Assembly: GCF_003781945.1 (NCBI RefSeq)
Contig: NZ_RJJW01000007.1
Location: forward strand, 124,001 to 188,000
Length of the DNA: 64,000 nt
Reading direction: 5' to 3'
Source of the DNA: Halorubrum sp. CSM-61
GTDB lineage: Archaea; Halobacteriota; Halobacteria; Halobacteriales; Haloferacaceae
The notes under the pieces were generated by a model, which searched no databases, had not been told where the DNA came from, and worked only from the letters and a program-made list of their open reading frames with translations. This document shows, in pieces, positions 1 through 9,045 of this stretch (its first letter is position 1; the number at the start of each line of letters is the position of its first letter). The position numbers and the translations under genes are program-made.

Positions 1-165
1 GAAGCCCTGAGCGCCATGACGGTCAGGGAAGACATTTACAACTCGAGTCACGGCGAGTTCGAGTACGTCGAGACTGGCGACGCGAACGGTCCCGTCTTCT
101 CGGTTATCTGCCCCGAGTGCCGGACGTACCTCTCGCACGTCCCATACCAAAATCTGACCACCTGA
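1..165 (+). CDS. C-terminal end of a zinc-ribbon protein (partial)
   Basis: An open frame enters from the left edge and stops at TGA 163-165, giving 54 residues. It contains ICPECRTYLSHVPYQNL, a CxxC knuckle. The same end is seen in the protein at 35653-36054 (CKECRTHLLHIPYHTL, preceded by a similar TYTSSDGEFDF segment), so the two genes are paralogues and the missing N-terminal part should carry a CPxC pair. It is probably a small zinc-binding protein of unknown function. The next gene starts 3 bases downstream, which suggests co-transcription. Confidence 0.7.
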   Translation, partial: EALSAMTVREDIYNSSHGEFEYVETGDANGPVFSVICPECRTYLSHVPYQNLTT

Positions 166-168
166 CCG

Positions 169-591
169 ATGGCATCCATCGACACCGATCCCGATATTAC
201 CGTCGGATACTCACGGCTCTCGCCAAACGCCGTGTGGTGCTTCTTCGACGAGATCGACGATGTCCCGAATCTGACCGCCGCCGAAGAACAGGGAGAGGCG
301 TGGGAGGCCCTTCTCGACGGCGACCGCATCGGAACGGCAGTCGTCGGTACCGTCGGAACGTCGTTCCTGAGTCGAATCATCATCACACCGAACGCGCGAC
401 GGATGAGCGTCGCGACCGCAATCTTCGACCGCCTCCAAGACGTGTATTGGTGCCTCCGCTGCCGCGTTCACAAGGATAATCAAGCTGGCATCAGGCTCGT
501 CGAATCCACCGGATTCCACCGGAAACGGAAGGGTCGCTACGGCGAACTTTGGTGGTACGATACACAACTCAACAACGTCGACGACAAGTAA
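169..591 (+). CDS. GNAT-like N-acetyltransferase
   Basis: 140 aa. The middle and end read like a GNAT fold: a strand followed by a basic turn and helix (RIIITPNARRMSVATAIFDR, about residues 69-88), then CRVHKDNQAGIRLVESTGFH (about 97-116), the usual position of the beta-5/alpha-4 'N..A..LYE..GF' motif. The acetyl-CoA loop (Q/R-x-x-G-x-G/A) is not canonical (ARRMSVA), so the assignment rests mostly on the C-terminal half. The substrate is unknown. It starts 3 bases after the preceding zinc-ribbon gene, so the two are probably one transcript. Confidence 0.6.
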   Translation: MASIDTDPDITVGYSRLSPNAVWCFFDEIDDVPNLTAAEEQGEAWEALLDGDRIGTAVVGTVGTSFLSRIIITPNARRMSVATAIFDRLQDVYWCLRCRVHKDNQAGIRLVESTGFHRKRKGRYGELWWYDTQLNNVDDK

Positions 592-632
592 CCCCTGGGT
601 AGCTTTCTCCCGTCCCAGGACCGTGCAGACGT

Positions 633-863
633 ATGAATCCAGAACTCGTCCATCCACGTGGGAACATCACGGCCGTACTCCCGCTGCTTGACCCAGCCCA
701 GCAGCGCCGCTATCAAGACGCCCTCAAGCGACGGGCCCGCGGCCACCTTCCACAGCGGTTCGACGCTTGTGCCGGCCGCGACGAGGCTCGCACATACTAC
801 GAGGGAAAGCCGACACCCCCATCCGGACGGCTAAGTGTGCCTCACCGTTACGGATACCGATGA
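633..863 (+). pseudogene. Possible remnant of a plasmid gene
   Basis: The first 58 or so residues (MNPELVHPRGNITAVLPLLD onward) read like ordinary haloarchaeal protein. The remainder turns Pro/Arg-rich and ends where the lower-GC island begins. A second open frame at 835-1071 (GTG start) may hold decayed downstream sequence. I read this as the truncated edge of an older gene cut by insertion of the 1-6 kb island. It could instead be a short real gene. No family is recognised. Confidence 0.3.
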
Positions 864-1071
864 AACCCCCGTTGGGCTGGTACTCCCCACTTCCGCTCGA
901 GACGCGTTTAGGGTACACTCTGAGGCGTTACAGAGGCCCCAGTCACTTATCCAGGGGGGTGACCATCACCTAGTTGGGGTTACCAACGTCTGTCCCGATT
1001 CCGTGTTTGCGCTGGGACCAACGAAGGAGACCACCAACGACTATAACTCGTCGCGATGTTTCGACAAGTAA

Positions 1072-1812
1072 ATGCCGAACAATCTTGAAAATGAGTCAGC
1101 GGAAAAGTCATCCGCAGACTCAGAGGATATCGTACTCTCCTCGTATGTTGCGTATAATCGGAAGGTCTTTCCAAAAATAGTTGACCTCCACGTTGAGGAC
1201 GGGGCAACTATTGCTGACGTGACTTATGGACGCGGGAACTTCTGGACCGACGTGCCGGACGAGAAGTACAAAGTATACAAGACAGATATCGACCCTGAAA
1301 AATCACCAGATAGTGAAGAGGGAGTCGATTGCCGTGACCTCCCCTACGAAGATGGTGAAATCGACTGTGTAGTGCTAGACCCTCCCTATGCAGAAGGATT
1401 CTTCCGGCGAAATAAAGACCACCTTGCAGGGAATGGCTCACATTCCAATTTCCGATCGAATTACTCTACAGGTGATGTGCATACCGGGGGGTCGAAGTAT
1501 CACCAAGCAGTCTTAGACCTCTACTTTGAAGCGGGGAAGGAAGCCAAACGAGTACTTAATGATGACGGTGTGTTTGTGGTGAAAGTTGGAGATGAGGTGA
1601 GTTCAAACACTCAATACTTGACACACATCCAGATAACAAACTTTTACGAGAGAGAGCTGAGGTTCTACACGAAGGATTTGTTCGTCGTAGAACGTCACAA
1701 CAAACCCTCTGTTTCCGGAATGCACAATCAAGTTCACGCACGCAAGAACCACTCTTTCTTTATGGTCTATAAAATGGATGGAGAGCCACAGAATATCCTC
1801 GAAACAAGTTGA
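1072..1812 (+). CDS. Site-specific DNA methyltransferase (DPPY type)
   Basis: 246 aa. A SAM-dependent Rossmann fold begins near residue 45 (TIADVTYGRGNFW as a degenerate motif I; YKTDIDP as the acidic end of strand 2). It is followed by the catalytic motif IV VLDPPY at 101-106, which marks an N6-adenine or N4-cytosine DNA methyltransferase. Residues 157-175 (RVLNDDGVFVVKVGDEV) fit motif V/VI. The gene is clearly richer in A and T than the plasmid backbone. A TATA-like box (gactataactc) lies about 25 nt before the ATG, which fits a leaderless transcript. It converges, 7 bases apart, with the helicase/nuclease unit at 1820-6234. By context it is the modification arm of a restriction-like system. 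It could also be an orphan methylase. Confidence 0.75.
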   Translation: MPNNLENESAEKSSADSEDIVLSSYVAYNRKVFPKIVDLHVEDGATIADVTYGRGNFWTDVPDEKYKVYKTDIDPEKSPDSEEGVDCRDLPYEDGEIDCVVLDPPYAEGFFRRNKDHLAGNGSHSNFRSNYSTGDVHTGGSKYHQAVLDLYFEAGKEAKRVLNDDGVFVVKVGDEVSSNTQYLTHIQITNFYERELRFYTKDLFVVERHNKPSVSGMHNQVHARKNHSFFMVYKMDGEPQNILETS

Positions 1813-1819
1813 AGACAGT

Positions 1820-3415
1820 TCAGCGGACCGTGAAGATCTCCATCCCGGTATCGAGGGGCATCGGGCTTACCGGGATCTGGAGTAAGTCGGTCACGTCCCC
1901 TCGTAGTGTTGCTTCCCCGTCGCTGGAATTACTCACTTCAGAGAACAACATCTTCCAAAGACGCGCATTGTCGTAGTCGTCAGAGTGCGATGGGATAAAC
2001 TCAATCAGTCGTTCGCTCACGATAACGATGAGCTTCTTTTTCATTCGGCTCAACGCGACATTGAGTCGGTTCGGACTGAGAATGAACTCCGCTTCTCTTC
2101 GGATGTAGTCAGGGTCGCTTACTGTACTCGATAAGATGATCACGTCGCGTTCACTCCCCTGAAATCTATCGACTGTATCAACCACACCTTCGCTAACTTT
2201 GCTTCCCAACGAGTCAATCAGACGACCCCGTTGGGCGTTGTGAGGAGTGATTATCCCGATATTTTCCTTTGAACGGTCAATCGGGGTGATTAGGCTATTT
2301 ACAATACCCGCCTCAAGTGCGTTAGATTGCTGACTCTCGCTGTCTTGATGGACGACAATCGAAATTGGACAATCTGGATTGAGTACTGTGTCGATCGCCT
2401 CATTTCCCGTCTTGTTGACCGCAAGAGGGTCCCGGTAGGCTCGAAGATGAGGATCATCCTCGGTGAAGGAACGATATCTCACCCCATCACGTTCGTACAC
2501 CAGCTTTCGCAAAATGCGAGCTACTTCCTCATCACATCGGTAGGTGATCTCCAGCCGATCTATCGGATACTCTACCGAAGTCGGCACCTCAACCTCGTCG
2601 AACTGCTCATCATCGCCAAACTGGTTCTCCCCACTCAGCAGCCGAAATAGGTCCATTACCGAAAGATACGGAACCAACTCTCGAATGGTTCGGCGGTCTT
2701 CTCGTTCCCAATCGTGCTTCTGGATGGGCGATAGTTGTCTGTGATCGCCTACGACTAGAGTCCTTGCTCCGTCTTTGGTAGATGACCCTGACATCAAGAA
2801 GTCAGTGACGGTCATCATACTGGCTTCATCAACCGCAAATAGGTCGAAGGTGGGTCGTATCGTCTCGTCAAATGCTTTCTTGATTATTCGATTTCCACCG
2901 CTCGGAGTTCCAAAAATGACGAAGCTGTCTGACCCTGCCCCCCAGTTGCTCAGTTGTTGTTGCCCCTCTAAGTCCCTTTTCAGGTCCTCAACCTTCGACT
3001 TCTCCGTATTGTAGTTGACCCGTTCAACATCAGTTTTAGTGGGGACAGAGTAGCCACGGTCACGCGATAAAGCGCGAATCAGGCGGAGCGAGTCTAGCTC
3101 GTCACACCCCTCTTCAGCCATAAGCGTATACTTGAAATCATCAACCTTCTTCAATATCGCGTTAACTGCTCGATGTGAGGGGGCTACAACTAACGCGCGA
3201 ATGCTTCCTCCATCGTTCATCTGGTCATATGAGGCACGCAGGAGCCCATGGGCAAGCGCCAAGGATTTTCCTGTTCCCGGGGGACCCTGAAGGATAGCAA
3301 AGTCATCCTCTTGGCGAGTGATGAATCTTTCTTGGCGGTCGTTTGGATAATCAAGTGAAGAACTACTCTCGACAAAGTCGAGGTATCCACGGTTTGGCTC
3401 TCCGTCATTGCTCAT
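1820..3415 (-). CDS. SF1 DNA/RNA helicase motor (Dna2/Upf1-like)
   Basis: 531 aa with a full set of superfamily 1 motifs. Q motif NDRQERFI (25-32), Walker A GPPGTGKS (44-51), motif II AVDEASMM (194-201), motif III LVVGDHRQLSP, motif IV ITYRC, motif V VDRFQGSERDVIILSS, and motif VI NVALSRMKKKLIVIV near the C terminus. The order and wording match the AAA_11/AAA_12 (Upf1/Dna2) branch. Such helicases normally carry an N-terminal beta-barrel before the Q motif; here there are only 24 residues. A candidate barrel sits at the C terminus of the upstream gene, whose stop overlaps this start by 4 bases (ATGA). The two proteins therefore look like one enzyme split in two. Role: ATP-driven unwinding or translocation for the partner nuclease. 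Confidence 0.85.
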   Translation of the reverse strand: MSNDGEPNRGYLDFVESSSSLDYPNDRQERFITRQEDDFAILQGPPGTGKSLALAHGLLRASYDQMNDGGSIRALVVAPSHRAVNAILKKVDDFKYTLMAEEGCDELDSLRLIRALSRDRGYSVPTKTDVERVNYNTEKSKVEDLKRDLEGQQQLSNWGAGSDSFVIFGTPSGGNRIIKKAFDETIRPTFDLFAVDEASMMTVTDFLMSGSSTKDGARTLVVGDHRQLSPIQKHDWEREDRRTIRELVPYLSVMDLFRLLSGENQFGDDEQFDEVEVPTSVEYPIDRLEITYRCDEEVARILRKLVYERDGVRYRSFTEDDPHLRAYRDPLAVNKTGNEAIDTVLNPDCPISIVVHQDSESQQSNALEAGIVNSLITPIDRSKENIGIITPHNAQRGRLIDSLGSKVSEGVVDTVDRFQGSERDVIILSSTVSDPDYIRREAEFILSPNRLNVALSRMKKKLIVIVSERLIEFIPSHSDDYDNARLWKMLFSEVSNSSDGEATLRGDVTDLLQIPVSPMPLDTGMEIFTVR

Positions 3416-6234
3416 ACATCATCACCCCGAATGAGGCCGTCCAAGAGGTGATAATAATGGTATCTCGGATTTTGACTGGGGCGATTTGATTGCAGTTCTT
3501 CTAGCACGTCGTGGGCGTGTGTTGAGGTCCAGTCGTCGGTCTGTCTATCCAAAATGTACCTATCTCCGGGTTTGAGGTGAACACAGCGGACGCCATAGCT
3601 ATAGCCCGCATCTGCTTCGTTTTGTACCCACACGTCGTGCCTGTGAACGTACTCAAACGTGTCTGGATTCGTGTTTGGTATGAAATTGCCATCTGTGTTG
3701 AATTCACTACAGCGGAGTGTGATGCTGCGGTCACCCGTATTCACGCTCTGGACTTCAACGGGGAGCCCCGACTCGATATCCGCTGGCTTCTTCTTGTCAT
3801 CCTTATGGACTTGTTGAGAGACGTCCCACGTGACAGGATTTGCAACACGATGAGACCCCGAAGATTCGTTTTCAGCCCCCTTCAAACGGCAAGTATACGC
3901 AACTTTTGAGGGGTCACTGAATTCATCAGGTTCGTACACAAGTCGTCCTGTTACAACAAGGTCGTCGCCATCTATTTCAGTCTCTTCCACTTCCACGATT
4001 GCCGCATGGCCCTTCTGTACACGCTCACGTGGTGCTTTTGCGTATTCTCGATACTTTTCTTGACGGTCAGCGTAGTGCTCTAGGTCGAGATAGTCGTTGA
4101 GAGACCGAGCCAAGTCGATGTCTCCCAAATTAAACTCAGGAAGTTCTGGGAGGTCGATTTGTTCTTTGCCGAGGAAGGGATTCTGATGGGACGCAGTACA
4201 CGACTCCAGATGGTGAAGTGCGTGGGACATTTTTTCTCCCAAGAGACCCACATCTTCCGGTGTGATTCTCTCGTCTTGCTTGTCAGCATCGTGGTATCTG
4301 TACTTCTGAATTTCCCACCTATCACGCCCTGAATCTGCCCAGTCTAGGTTTAGCTTCCCTTTTGCGGCCCAGATATACTCCAGAGGGATTTGATTGTCGA
4401 AACGTGCTTTGAGCGGGTAGAAATCGTCTGGATTCTGGATATCCGATTTACTGTGTAGTCTACCATTGCTGTCGGCTTCTACTGGCAGTTTGAAATTGAA
4501 CAGGTTGTACTTGAATGCATCATAGCAGTTGAAGGTCAATCCCCCACCGGACCGTGTCACCTCCCAGTTTGACTTCTTGAATAGACCGTCACAGCCGCAG
4601 TCACAATACTGCGAAGTCGCTTGGTCAAGAATCGGTAGAATACCACTTCCGGGATACCGGAGAGCGAATCGATCCTGAAGTTCGTCCTGTACTATACTGA
4701 CCATCGGTTGGTCGATCGCCTTTCGATACCCTAGGAGGTCCCGAACCGCATCGAACGAGTCCTTGTCATATCGAGGCATCTGACGGAGAATGCCATCTAC
4801 CAGAGCATCCCGCTCCATCCGGCTGAAGAAATATACATGCAACGCTGACCGTGTATCTCCTTCAGCCACGTGTTCTATGGCCGGGAATAGTTTGGAGAAG
4901 AAGTCCTCGAGCAAGTCGCCTTCAACCTCTAGAACCTCTTCTCGCTGGTCGTTATCTGGTAATCGGTCTACTACGGAACTAAATGAAAGTGCTCCAATGG
5001 CTGAATTGTTTCTGACAACTCGCCCAGCAAGCATAGCCAAGGAGTCGCGCATGAAGTCCTCCCGTACATAGAGATACACTCTGATGAGTTCGTCGGGATT
5101 GTAGTCCATCTTCTCTCGGGCATTTGGTGACGCGCTGGTTGATGGAAGGGTACTGTCACCTGACCCCTGAATCGGCGTGGCGTATAACGGCCCAGTTCGT
5201 GCCTGAGAGTCGTTCTGTGCTGCTTGTCTGGTTTGTATCCCACCCAACATAGCCTGTGCCCTCTGAACCATCCGGTCGACTTTCCCGCCAATTGTAGGTT
5301 CACTCAAAAGCTGCTTGACGGTATTCTCGTCGCGTGAAGGAAGTTCGTCGTAGACGTAGGGTTTCGGGTCTTCAATTTTCTCTTTCAGACCCGCGAGGTC
5401 CTCAATATCCTCGATATCATGTTTGTTGAGGATTCGCTGTTCACCCTCCGTGAGACCGAGTAGCGCCAAGTCCAGATTGTCCAGCGCATATTTGAAACAA
5501 TCCTCATTATACAGACAGGTGTTGCACTTACCAGTCAGAGAGAAGTTAACTTCGGCCTGTTTGTAAACAGAGTCTATCGTGCCATCCTCACGCAGAAGCC
5601 TTCGCACGTCTTCTCTGACGACTTCGGGTTCGGCAATAGTTTGAATTGATTCTGGGTCAGTGAAGTCTAATGAATCGCTTTCCCGATGGACTATGCTGAT
5701 TCGAACCTCTAACTCCTCTACGAGCGGCTGTAGGATGTTTTCAAAAATTAGTGCGTAGATACCCGCCTGAATCTGGTGATATGGCTGTACATCACTAGAA
5801 GCCTTGATTTCGAAGATATGCGCGATTATACCGCTATCGGGCGATTCCCAGAGAGCCAGCATATCCCCGCGTCCCTTGATTCCCCATACGTCGATGTAAC
5901 CGCGGGCAGGTGGTTGCTCAATAACAACAGGGTTCTGGACAGTCGCCTTGTCAACAAGACTGTCTAATTCTGTACGTACTTCCTGTTTTCCTATGTCTGG
6001 TTTATCGCTTACGTCCCAGTCAGAACCATCGTAAAGGCCGACTGAGTCTTGTTTGATATTTTCGGTAATATCATCCTCGAACCGGTTGCCAATTTCACTA
6101 AGGAACACGCCCAATTCGTCCTCATTCCCGGTGATTTTGCCGAGACTTTGTTGGAGGTAGCGAGGGCACTGTTCAAACCCAATAAAGAGGCCAATATCCC
6201 CCGGACTGAGAACAGGACGTGAAGATCCAGACAT
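3412..6234 (-). CDS. Cas4/RecB-like PD-(D/E)XK nuclease with Fe-S cysteines
   Basis: 940 aa from the ATG at 6234; an in-frame TTG lies one codon upstream. The N-terminal 250 residues carry the PD-(D/E)XK core: D124 in GRGDMLAL, E142-x-K144 in HIFEIKAS, and a QhxxY-type motif YHQIQAGIYAL at 152-162. One Cys at 23 (EQCPRYLQ) and three at 237, 240 and 246 (CNTCLYNEDC) match the 4Fe-4S arrangement of Cas4, AddB and Dna2 nucleases. The central 500 residues include another Cys cluster (CDCGCDG) and are unrecognised. The last 200 are beta-rich and may be the barrel missing from the partner helicase. It is the first gene of a two-gene operon. Expected activity is single-strand or end-processing DNA cleavage. 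Confidence 0.8.
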   Translation of the reverse strand: MSGSSRPVLSPGDIGLFIGFEQCPRYLQQSLGKITGNEDELGVFLSEIGNRFEDDITENIKQDSVGLYDGSDWDVSDKPDIGKQEVRTELDSLVDKATVQNPVVIEQPPARGYIDVWGIKGRGDMLALWESPDSGIIAHIFEIKASSDVQPYHQIQAGIYALIFENILQPLVEELEVRISIVHRESDSLDFTDPESIQTIAEPEVVREDVRRLLREDGTIDSVYKQAEVNFSLTGKCNTCLYNEDCFKYALDNLDLALLGLTEGEQRILNKHDIEDIEDLAGLKEKIEDPKPYVYDELPSRDENTVKQLLSEPTIGGKVDRMVQRAQAMLGGIQTRQAAQNDSQARTGPLYATPIQGSGDSTLPSTSASPNAREKMDYNPDELIRVYLYVREDFMRDSLAMLAGRVVRNNSAIGALSFSSVVDRLPDNDQREEVLEVEGDLLEDFFSKLFPAIEHVAEGDTRSALHVYFFSRMERDALVDGILRQMPRYDKDSFDAVRDLLGYRKAIDQPMVSIVQDELQDRFALRYPGSGILPILDQATSQYCDCGCDGLFKKSNWEVTRSGGGLTFNCYDAFKYNLFNFKLPVEADSNGRLHSKSDIQNPDDFYPLKARFDNQIPLEYIWAAKGKLNLDWADSGRDRWEIQKYRYHDADKQDERITPEDVGLLGEKMSHALHHLESCTASHQNPFLGKEQIDLPELPEFNLGDIDLARSLNDYLDLEHYADRQEKYREYAKAPRERVQKGHAAIVEVEETEIDGDDLVVTGRLVYEPDEFSDPSKVAYTCRLKGAENESSGSHRVANPVTWDVSQQVHKDDKKKPADIESGLPVEVQSVNTGDRSITLRCSEFNTDGNFIPNTNPDTFEYVHRHDVWVQNEADAGYSYGVRCVHLKPGDRYILDRQTDDWTSTHAHDVLEELQSNRPSQNPRYHYYHLLDGLIRGDDV

Positions 6235-6264
6235 CAATAGTCGATTGGTAGCATACCCGGTATG

Positions 6265-6273
6265 ATAATATTA
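6265..6273 (-). promoter_or_regulatory. TATA box of the nuclease-helicase operon
   Basis: Read on the minus strand, taatattatc lies about 31-39 nt before the nuclease ATG, a spacing usual for haloarchaeal promoters with short leaders. The surrounding 6238-6533 stretch is AT-rich and holds no convincing gene. Confidence 0.5.
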
Positions 6274-6533
6274 CCCCTGTCTATCATATTCACCAATTCC
6301 ATCTCTCTTGGCAAGCCAATGGACTAGTCATAGAGATGTTCTCGCTCTAAAAGCTCAGAACTCCCAGTTTTCGTCTGTCCAATTACGGAATAGAAATCCT
6401 ATGAAATGCCCCACGTCAACCAAAGAGATCACGCCTCAGCTTGGACAAAAAGTAGCTCAAGGCATATACGCGGAAGTGTGTCGCACCACCAGAAGTAGAT
6501 TTCTTCGTCGCCGATAGACAGCGAGCGCCTCTT

Positions 6534-7616
6534 ATGACCGACTCGACCAGAACTCCTCAAGCGCAGCTCACCGAGCTCGACTACAAGGGACACGTCCTCG
6601 AACAACCTCATACGGAACGAGTAACGGCTTCCGTAGAGACAGCCGAAGACCTCTACGCGACAGACGAAGGCGACCTTCTCTGGATCGATGGCACCGAATA
6701 CGCGGTTGTCAAGCGAAACTTCGGGATCTTCCACAGACCGCTCTCAGTCGTCGCCGAAGACGGCACACAAGGGCGGCTCATCGGAGGCACCATCAACCAG
6801 CAGTCGTCGATAGCCGGCATCGCATGGATACACGACCTCCCCGGAGACGACGAGTGCGCCCCGCAGCCGAGTGACTTGCTTGCGCGGTTCGACCGGGTCT
6901 ACCGCCTCGAGGAAGACCGCCTCGACTGTCTCCACGCCTGGACGCCCGATAGCGACCATCGCGTCTGTCCAGCGTGTGAAGAACGCAGTGGCGAACCGAT
7001 ACGTATCGAACAGCAGGCCGGCAAGACTGTCGAACTCCGACAGTGTACGAACACCGACTGCCAACACATCTATCGGTACGTTCGACCCTTCCCGGAACCG
7101 GATACCGCAGCCCTCCTCATTTCGACGGGCACAGTGGACTCTCCCGTGCTCGGATCGGGATACACCACGAGTGAAACTGTCGACGAGTATGAACTCTCAG
7201 GAGTCTTCCGCTGTACCGAGCAGGACGATTTCAAGTTCCCCGTCGAGACGAACCGTGGTCGCGACGACGGCTTTTACTCAGCCTCTGAAGTTGCCGCGTT
7301 CTGCAACCCAAAGCTCGATCACGACGATCCCGACAACCGTTTCGGTACCGTCACCGTCGACACCAACGACCACACTGGGGGAACAGTCATTCGATGGTGC
7401 GACGCACCAGGAAGTCAAGCGAAGATGACCGTCGAGTTTCAGGAGCTCGTCGGCGGAACGAGCTCGCCCACGCCGGACTACGACCGCGCTCTCGACTGGA
7501 ACCTCAACCGAGACGCGTTCACCGCAATTGTCGATCAGACTGGTCCAAGCTATACCGACACGTATCCTGACATTTCCTCTCAACAGAGCGCATCCAACGA
7601 TTACACAACCGCTTGA
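6534..7616 (+). CDS. Unknown protein with a zinc ribbon
   Basis: 360 aa, acidic and soluble. A CPACEERSGEPIR segment (about 148-160) followed by CTNTDCQHIYRY (about 175-186) forms a four-Cys zinc ribbon in the middle. Two beta-rich regions flank it; the C-terminal one ends in a polar tail. No catalytic motif is seen and I do not recognise the family. It starts 296 bases from the divergent nuclease operon and precedes the CPBP protease by 57 bases on the same strand, so the two may be co-expressed. Confidence 0.6.
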   Translation: MTDSTRTPQAQLTELDYKGHVLEQPHTERVTASVETAEDLYATDEGDLLWIDGTEYAVVKRNFGIFHRPLSVVAEDGTQGRLIGGTINQQSSIAGIAWIHDLPGDDECAPQPSDLLARFDRVYRLEEDRLDCLHAWTPDSDHRVCPACEERSGEPIRIEQQAGKTVELRQCTNTDCQHIYRYVRPFPEPDTAALLISTGTVDSPVLGSGYTTSETVDEYELSGVFRCTEQDDFKFPVETNRGRDDGFYSASEVAAFCNPKLDHDDPDNRFGTVTVDTNDHTGGTVIRWCDAPGSQAKMTVEFQELVGGTSSPTPDYDRALDWNLNRDAFTAIVDQTGPSYTDTYPDISSQQSASNDYTTA

Positions 7617-7673
7617 ATCACCCGACCGTTAATACCAGCGAGCCTGCAACCGATACACACGACGCGAACAGCG

Positions 7674-8438
7674 ATGGCCACAGATAGTACATTCGAGGAG
7701 GACATCATCTACCTCTGGCGAACGCTCCGCTCTATCGTCCTCGTACTCGTCTTCATCTTCGGCGCGATCGTTACCAGTCTCATCATCGGCTATGTGGGTA
7801 TCGTCGTTCTCGATCAGGCCTACCCAATTCCCCAGCAGTCAGAGACGGCACGCTTCCTCGCCTCCTCCGCGTTTAATGAACTCGGATACGCGATCTTTGT
7901 CGCTGGTCTCCTCTACTGGAAAACAGACCTCCTCCCCGAAGGCCTTCGCTTCCGTCATCCGACCCATCGCGACGCCCGCTGGATACTCGGCGGCATTCTC
8001 GTGATGATTGTCACAGAATACGTACTCACGTCCCTCTTCGCGTTTTTCAACGCTCCAACTGCACAGAACGCGGCTGCGATCGAGGCCACCAAACACGCCT
8101 CCCTTTCGATGTTCGGCGGACTCATCGTCGTATCCCTTCTCATCACTGGACCCTGTGAGGAAATCCTGTTTCGCGGCCTCATTCAAGAGTATCTCCGCAG
8201 GCACTTCTCTGCCATCGGAGCAATACTTCTCGCCAGCCTCTTTTTTGCGAGTGTACATCTCTTCGCCCTGCAGGGTTCTTTGAGCGGCCTCCGAAACGTC
8301 CTCCTCTCACTCTTTGTGCTATCACTCATCCTCAGCTTCGCCTACGAGCGTACCGACTCACTCTTCGTCCCGATCCTCATTCACGGTAGCTATAACGCTA
8401 TCCTCTTCGCCAGTCTCGGTCTCACTAGCCTCTACTAA
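7674..8438 (+). CDS. CPBP-family intramembrane metalloprotease
   Basis: 254 aa with about seven hydrophobic segments. It carries the three CPBP (CAAX protease and bacteriocin-processing) motifs: EEILFRG (about 161-167, the EExxxR signature), FFASVHLF (about 189-196, second motif His) and LIHGSYNAI (about 234-242, third motif His). The Glu pair and the two His residues are intact, so it should be an active membrane protease. In haloarchaea these proteins have varied roles and their substrates are mostly unknown. It lies between unknown plasmid genes, so context does not suggest a substrate. Confidence 0.88.
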   Translation: MATDSTFEEDIIYLWRTLRSIVLVLVFIFGAIVTSLIIGYVGIVVLDQAYPIPQQSETARFLASSAFNELGYAIFVAGLLYWKTDLLPEGLRFRHPTHRDARWILGGILVMIVTEYVLTSLFAFFNAPTAQNAAAIEATKHASLSMFGGLIVVSLLITGPCEEILFRGLIQEYLRRHFSAIGAILLASLFFASVHLFALQGSLSGLRNVLLSLFVLSLILSFAYERTDSLFVPILIHGSYNAILFASLGLTSLY

Positions 8439-8493
8439 CGGCCGTCTCGATCTCACCCAAGCCATCCCTCTGCTCACACCTATTCTACCGGTA

Positions 8494-8503
8494 TTTTTTA
8501 ATA
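8494..8503 (+). promoter_or_regulatory. TATA box
   Basis: ttttttaata lies 23-32 bases before the ATG at 8526, the spacing of a leaderless haloarchaeal transcript. Confidence 0.5.
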
Positions 8504-8525
8504 TCGGATATACGACGAGTGGGCT

Positions 8526-9037
8526 ATGCGTTTCGCATTAGCAGAAGCGAACTGGGGAGACGACGACGGCACCACGTCGCTCGCAATCGTGACACCAACA
8601 GACCTCGATCGGCCCTCAGAGTACGGCCGGGCCGCAACGGGCTATCAAACCGCTGAAATCGGCTACGAATTTGACTCCACATACGATCCAACCGTCAACG
8701 ACCACCCCGATCCGACTCCCGTCGTCTTCTACCCCAACGAACTCCGCGACATCATTACGGAAGTCCGGAATACGCTCCCCGTTGATCCATTCCACCCGCT
8801 AACTTCGATGTTCTCGTCGACTGGGCTGACGACCAGGAGGGTGGAGAAGGACTTCTCGCGGAGATCGGTACAAACGAAAAAGGAAAATGGTGTAAGCAGC
8901 TCAAGATGCTCCGAAACGACGGCGGCCACCCCTATCTCAAAGTCCAGCGCGGCGCCCACCACACTTGGCTCCGCGGATCGCCAACCCTCGGTCGCAAAGA
9001 GTTCGAGGGCGTCTTCGGAAACGTCACCGTCATCTGA
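8526..9037 (+). pseudogene. Frameshifted unknown gene
   Basis: From ATG 8526 the frame reads sensibly (MRFALAEANWGDDDG ... NTLPVDPFHP), then becomes Ser/Thr/Arg-rich from about 8799. One base out of register, good protein resumes: NFDVLVDWADDQEGGEGLLA, then KWCKQLKMLRND, HPYLKVQRGAHHTWLRG and FGNVTVI, stopping at TGA 9035-9037. A single lost base near 8796-8800 (a C/G run) explains both halves. The repaired product would be about 170 aa of unknown function. It could be a real inactivating mutation, a sequencing error or, less likely, programmed frameshifting. Its promoter looks intact. Confidence 0.65.
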
Positions 9038-9045
9038 CACGGGAA

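Noticed and set aside
835-1071. 78-codon frame before the methyltransferase
   Set aside because: It begins at a weak GTG, has no family and contains the methyltransferase promoter; treated as island-edge remnant sequence.
1072-6234. DISARM or BREX locus
   Set aside because: No DUF1998 protein, PLD nuclease, PglZ or BrxC-like ATPase is present, only a methyltransferase, Fe-S nuclease and SF1 helicase.
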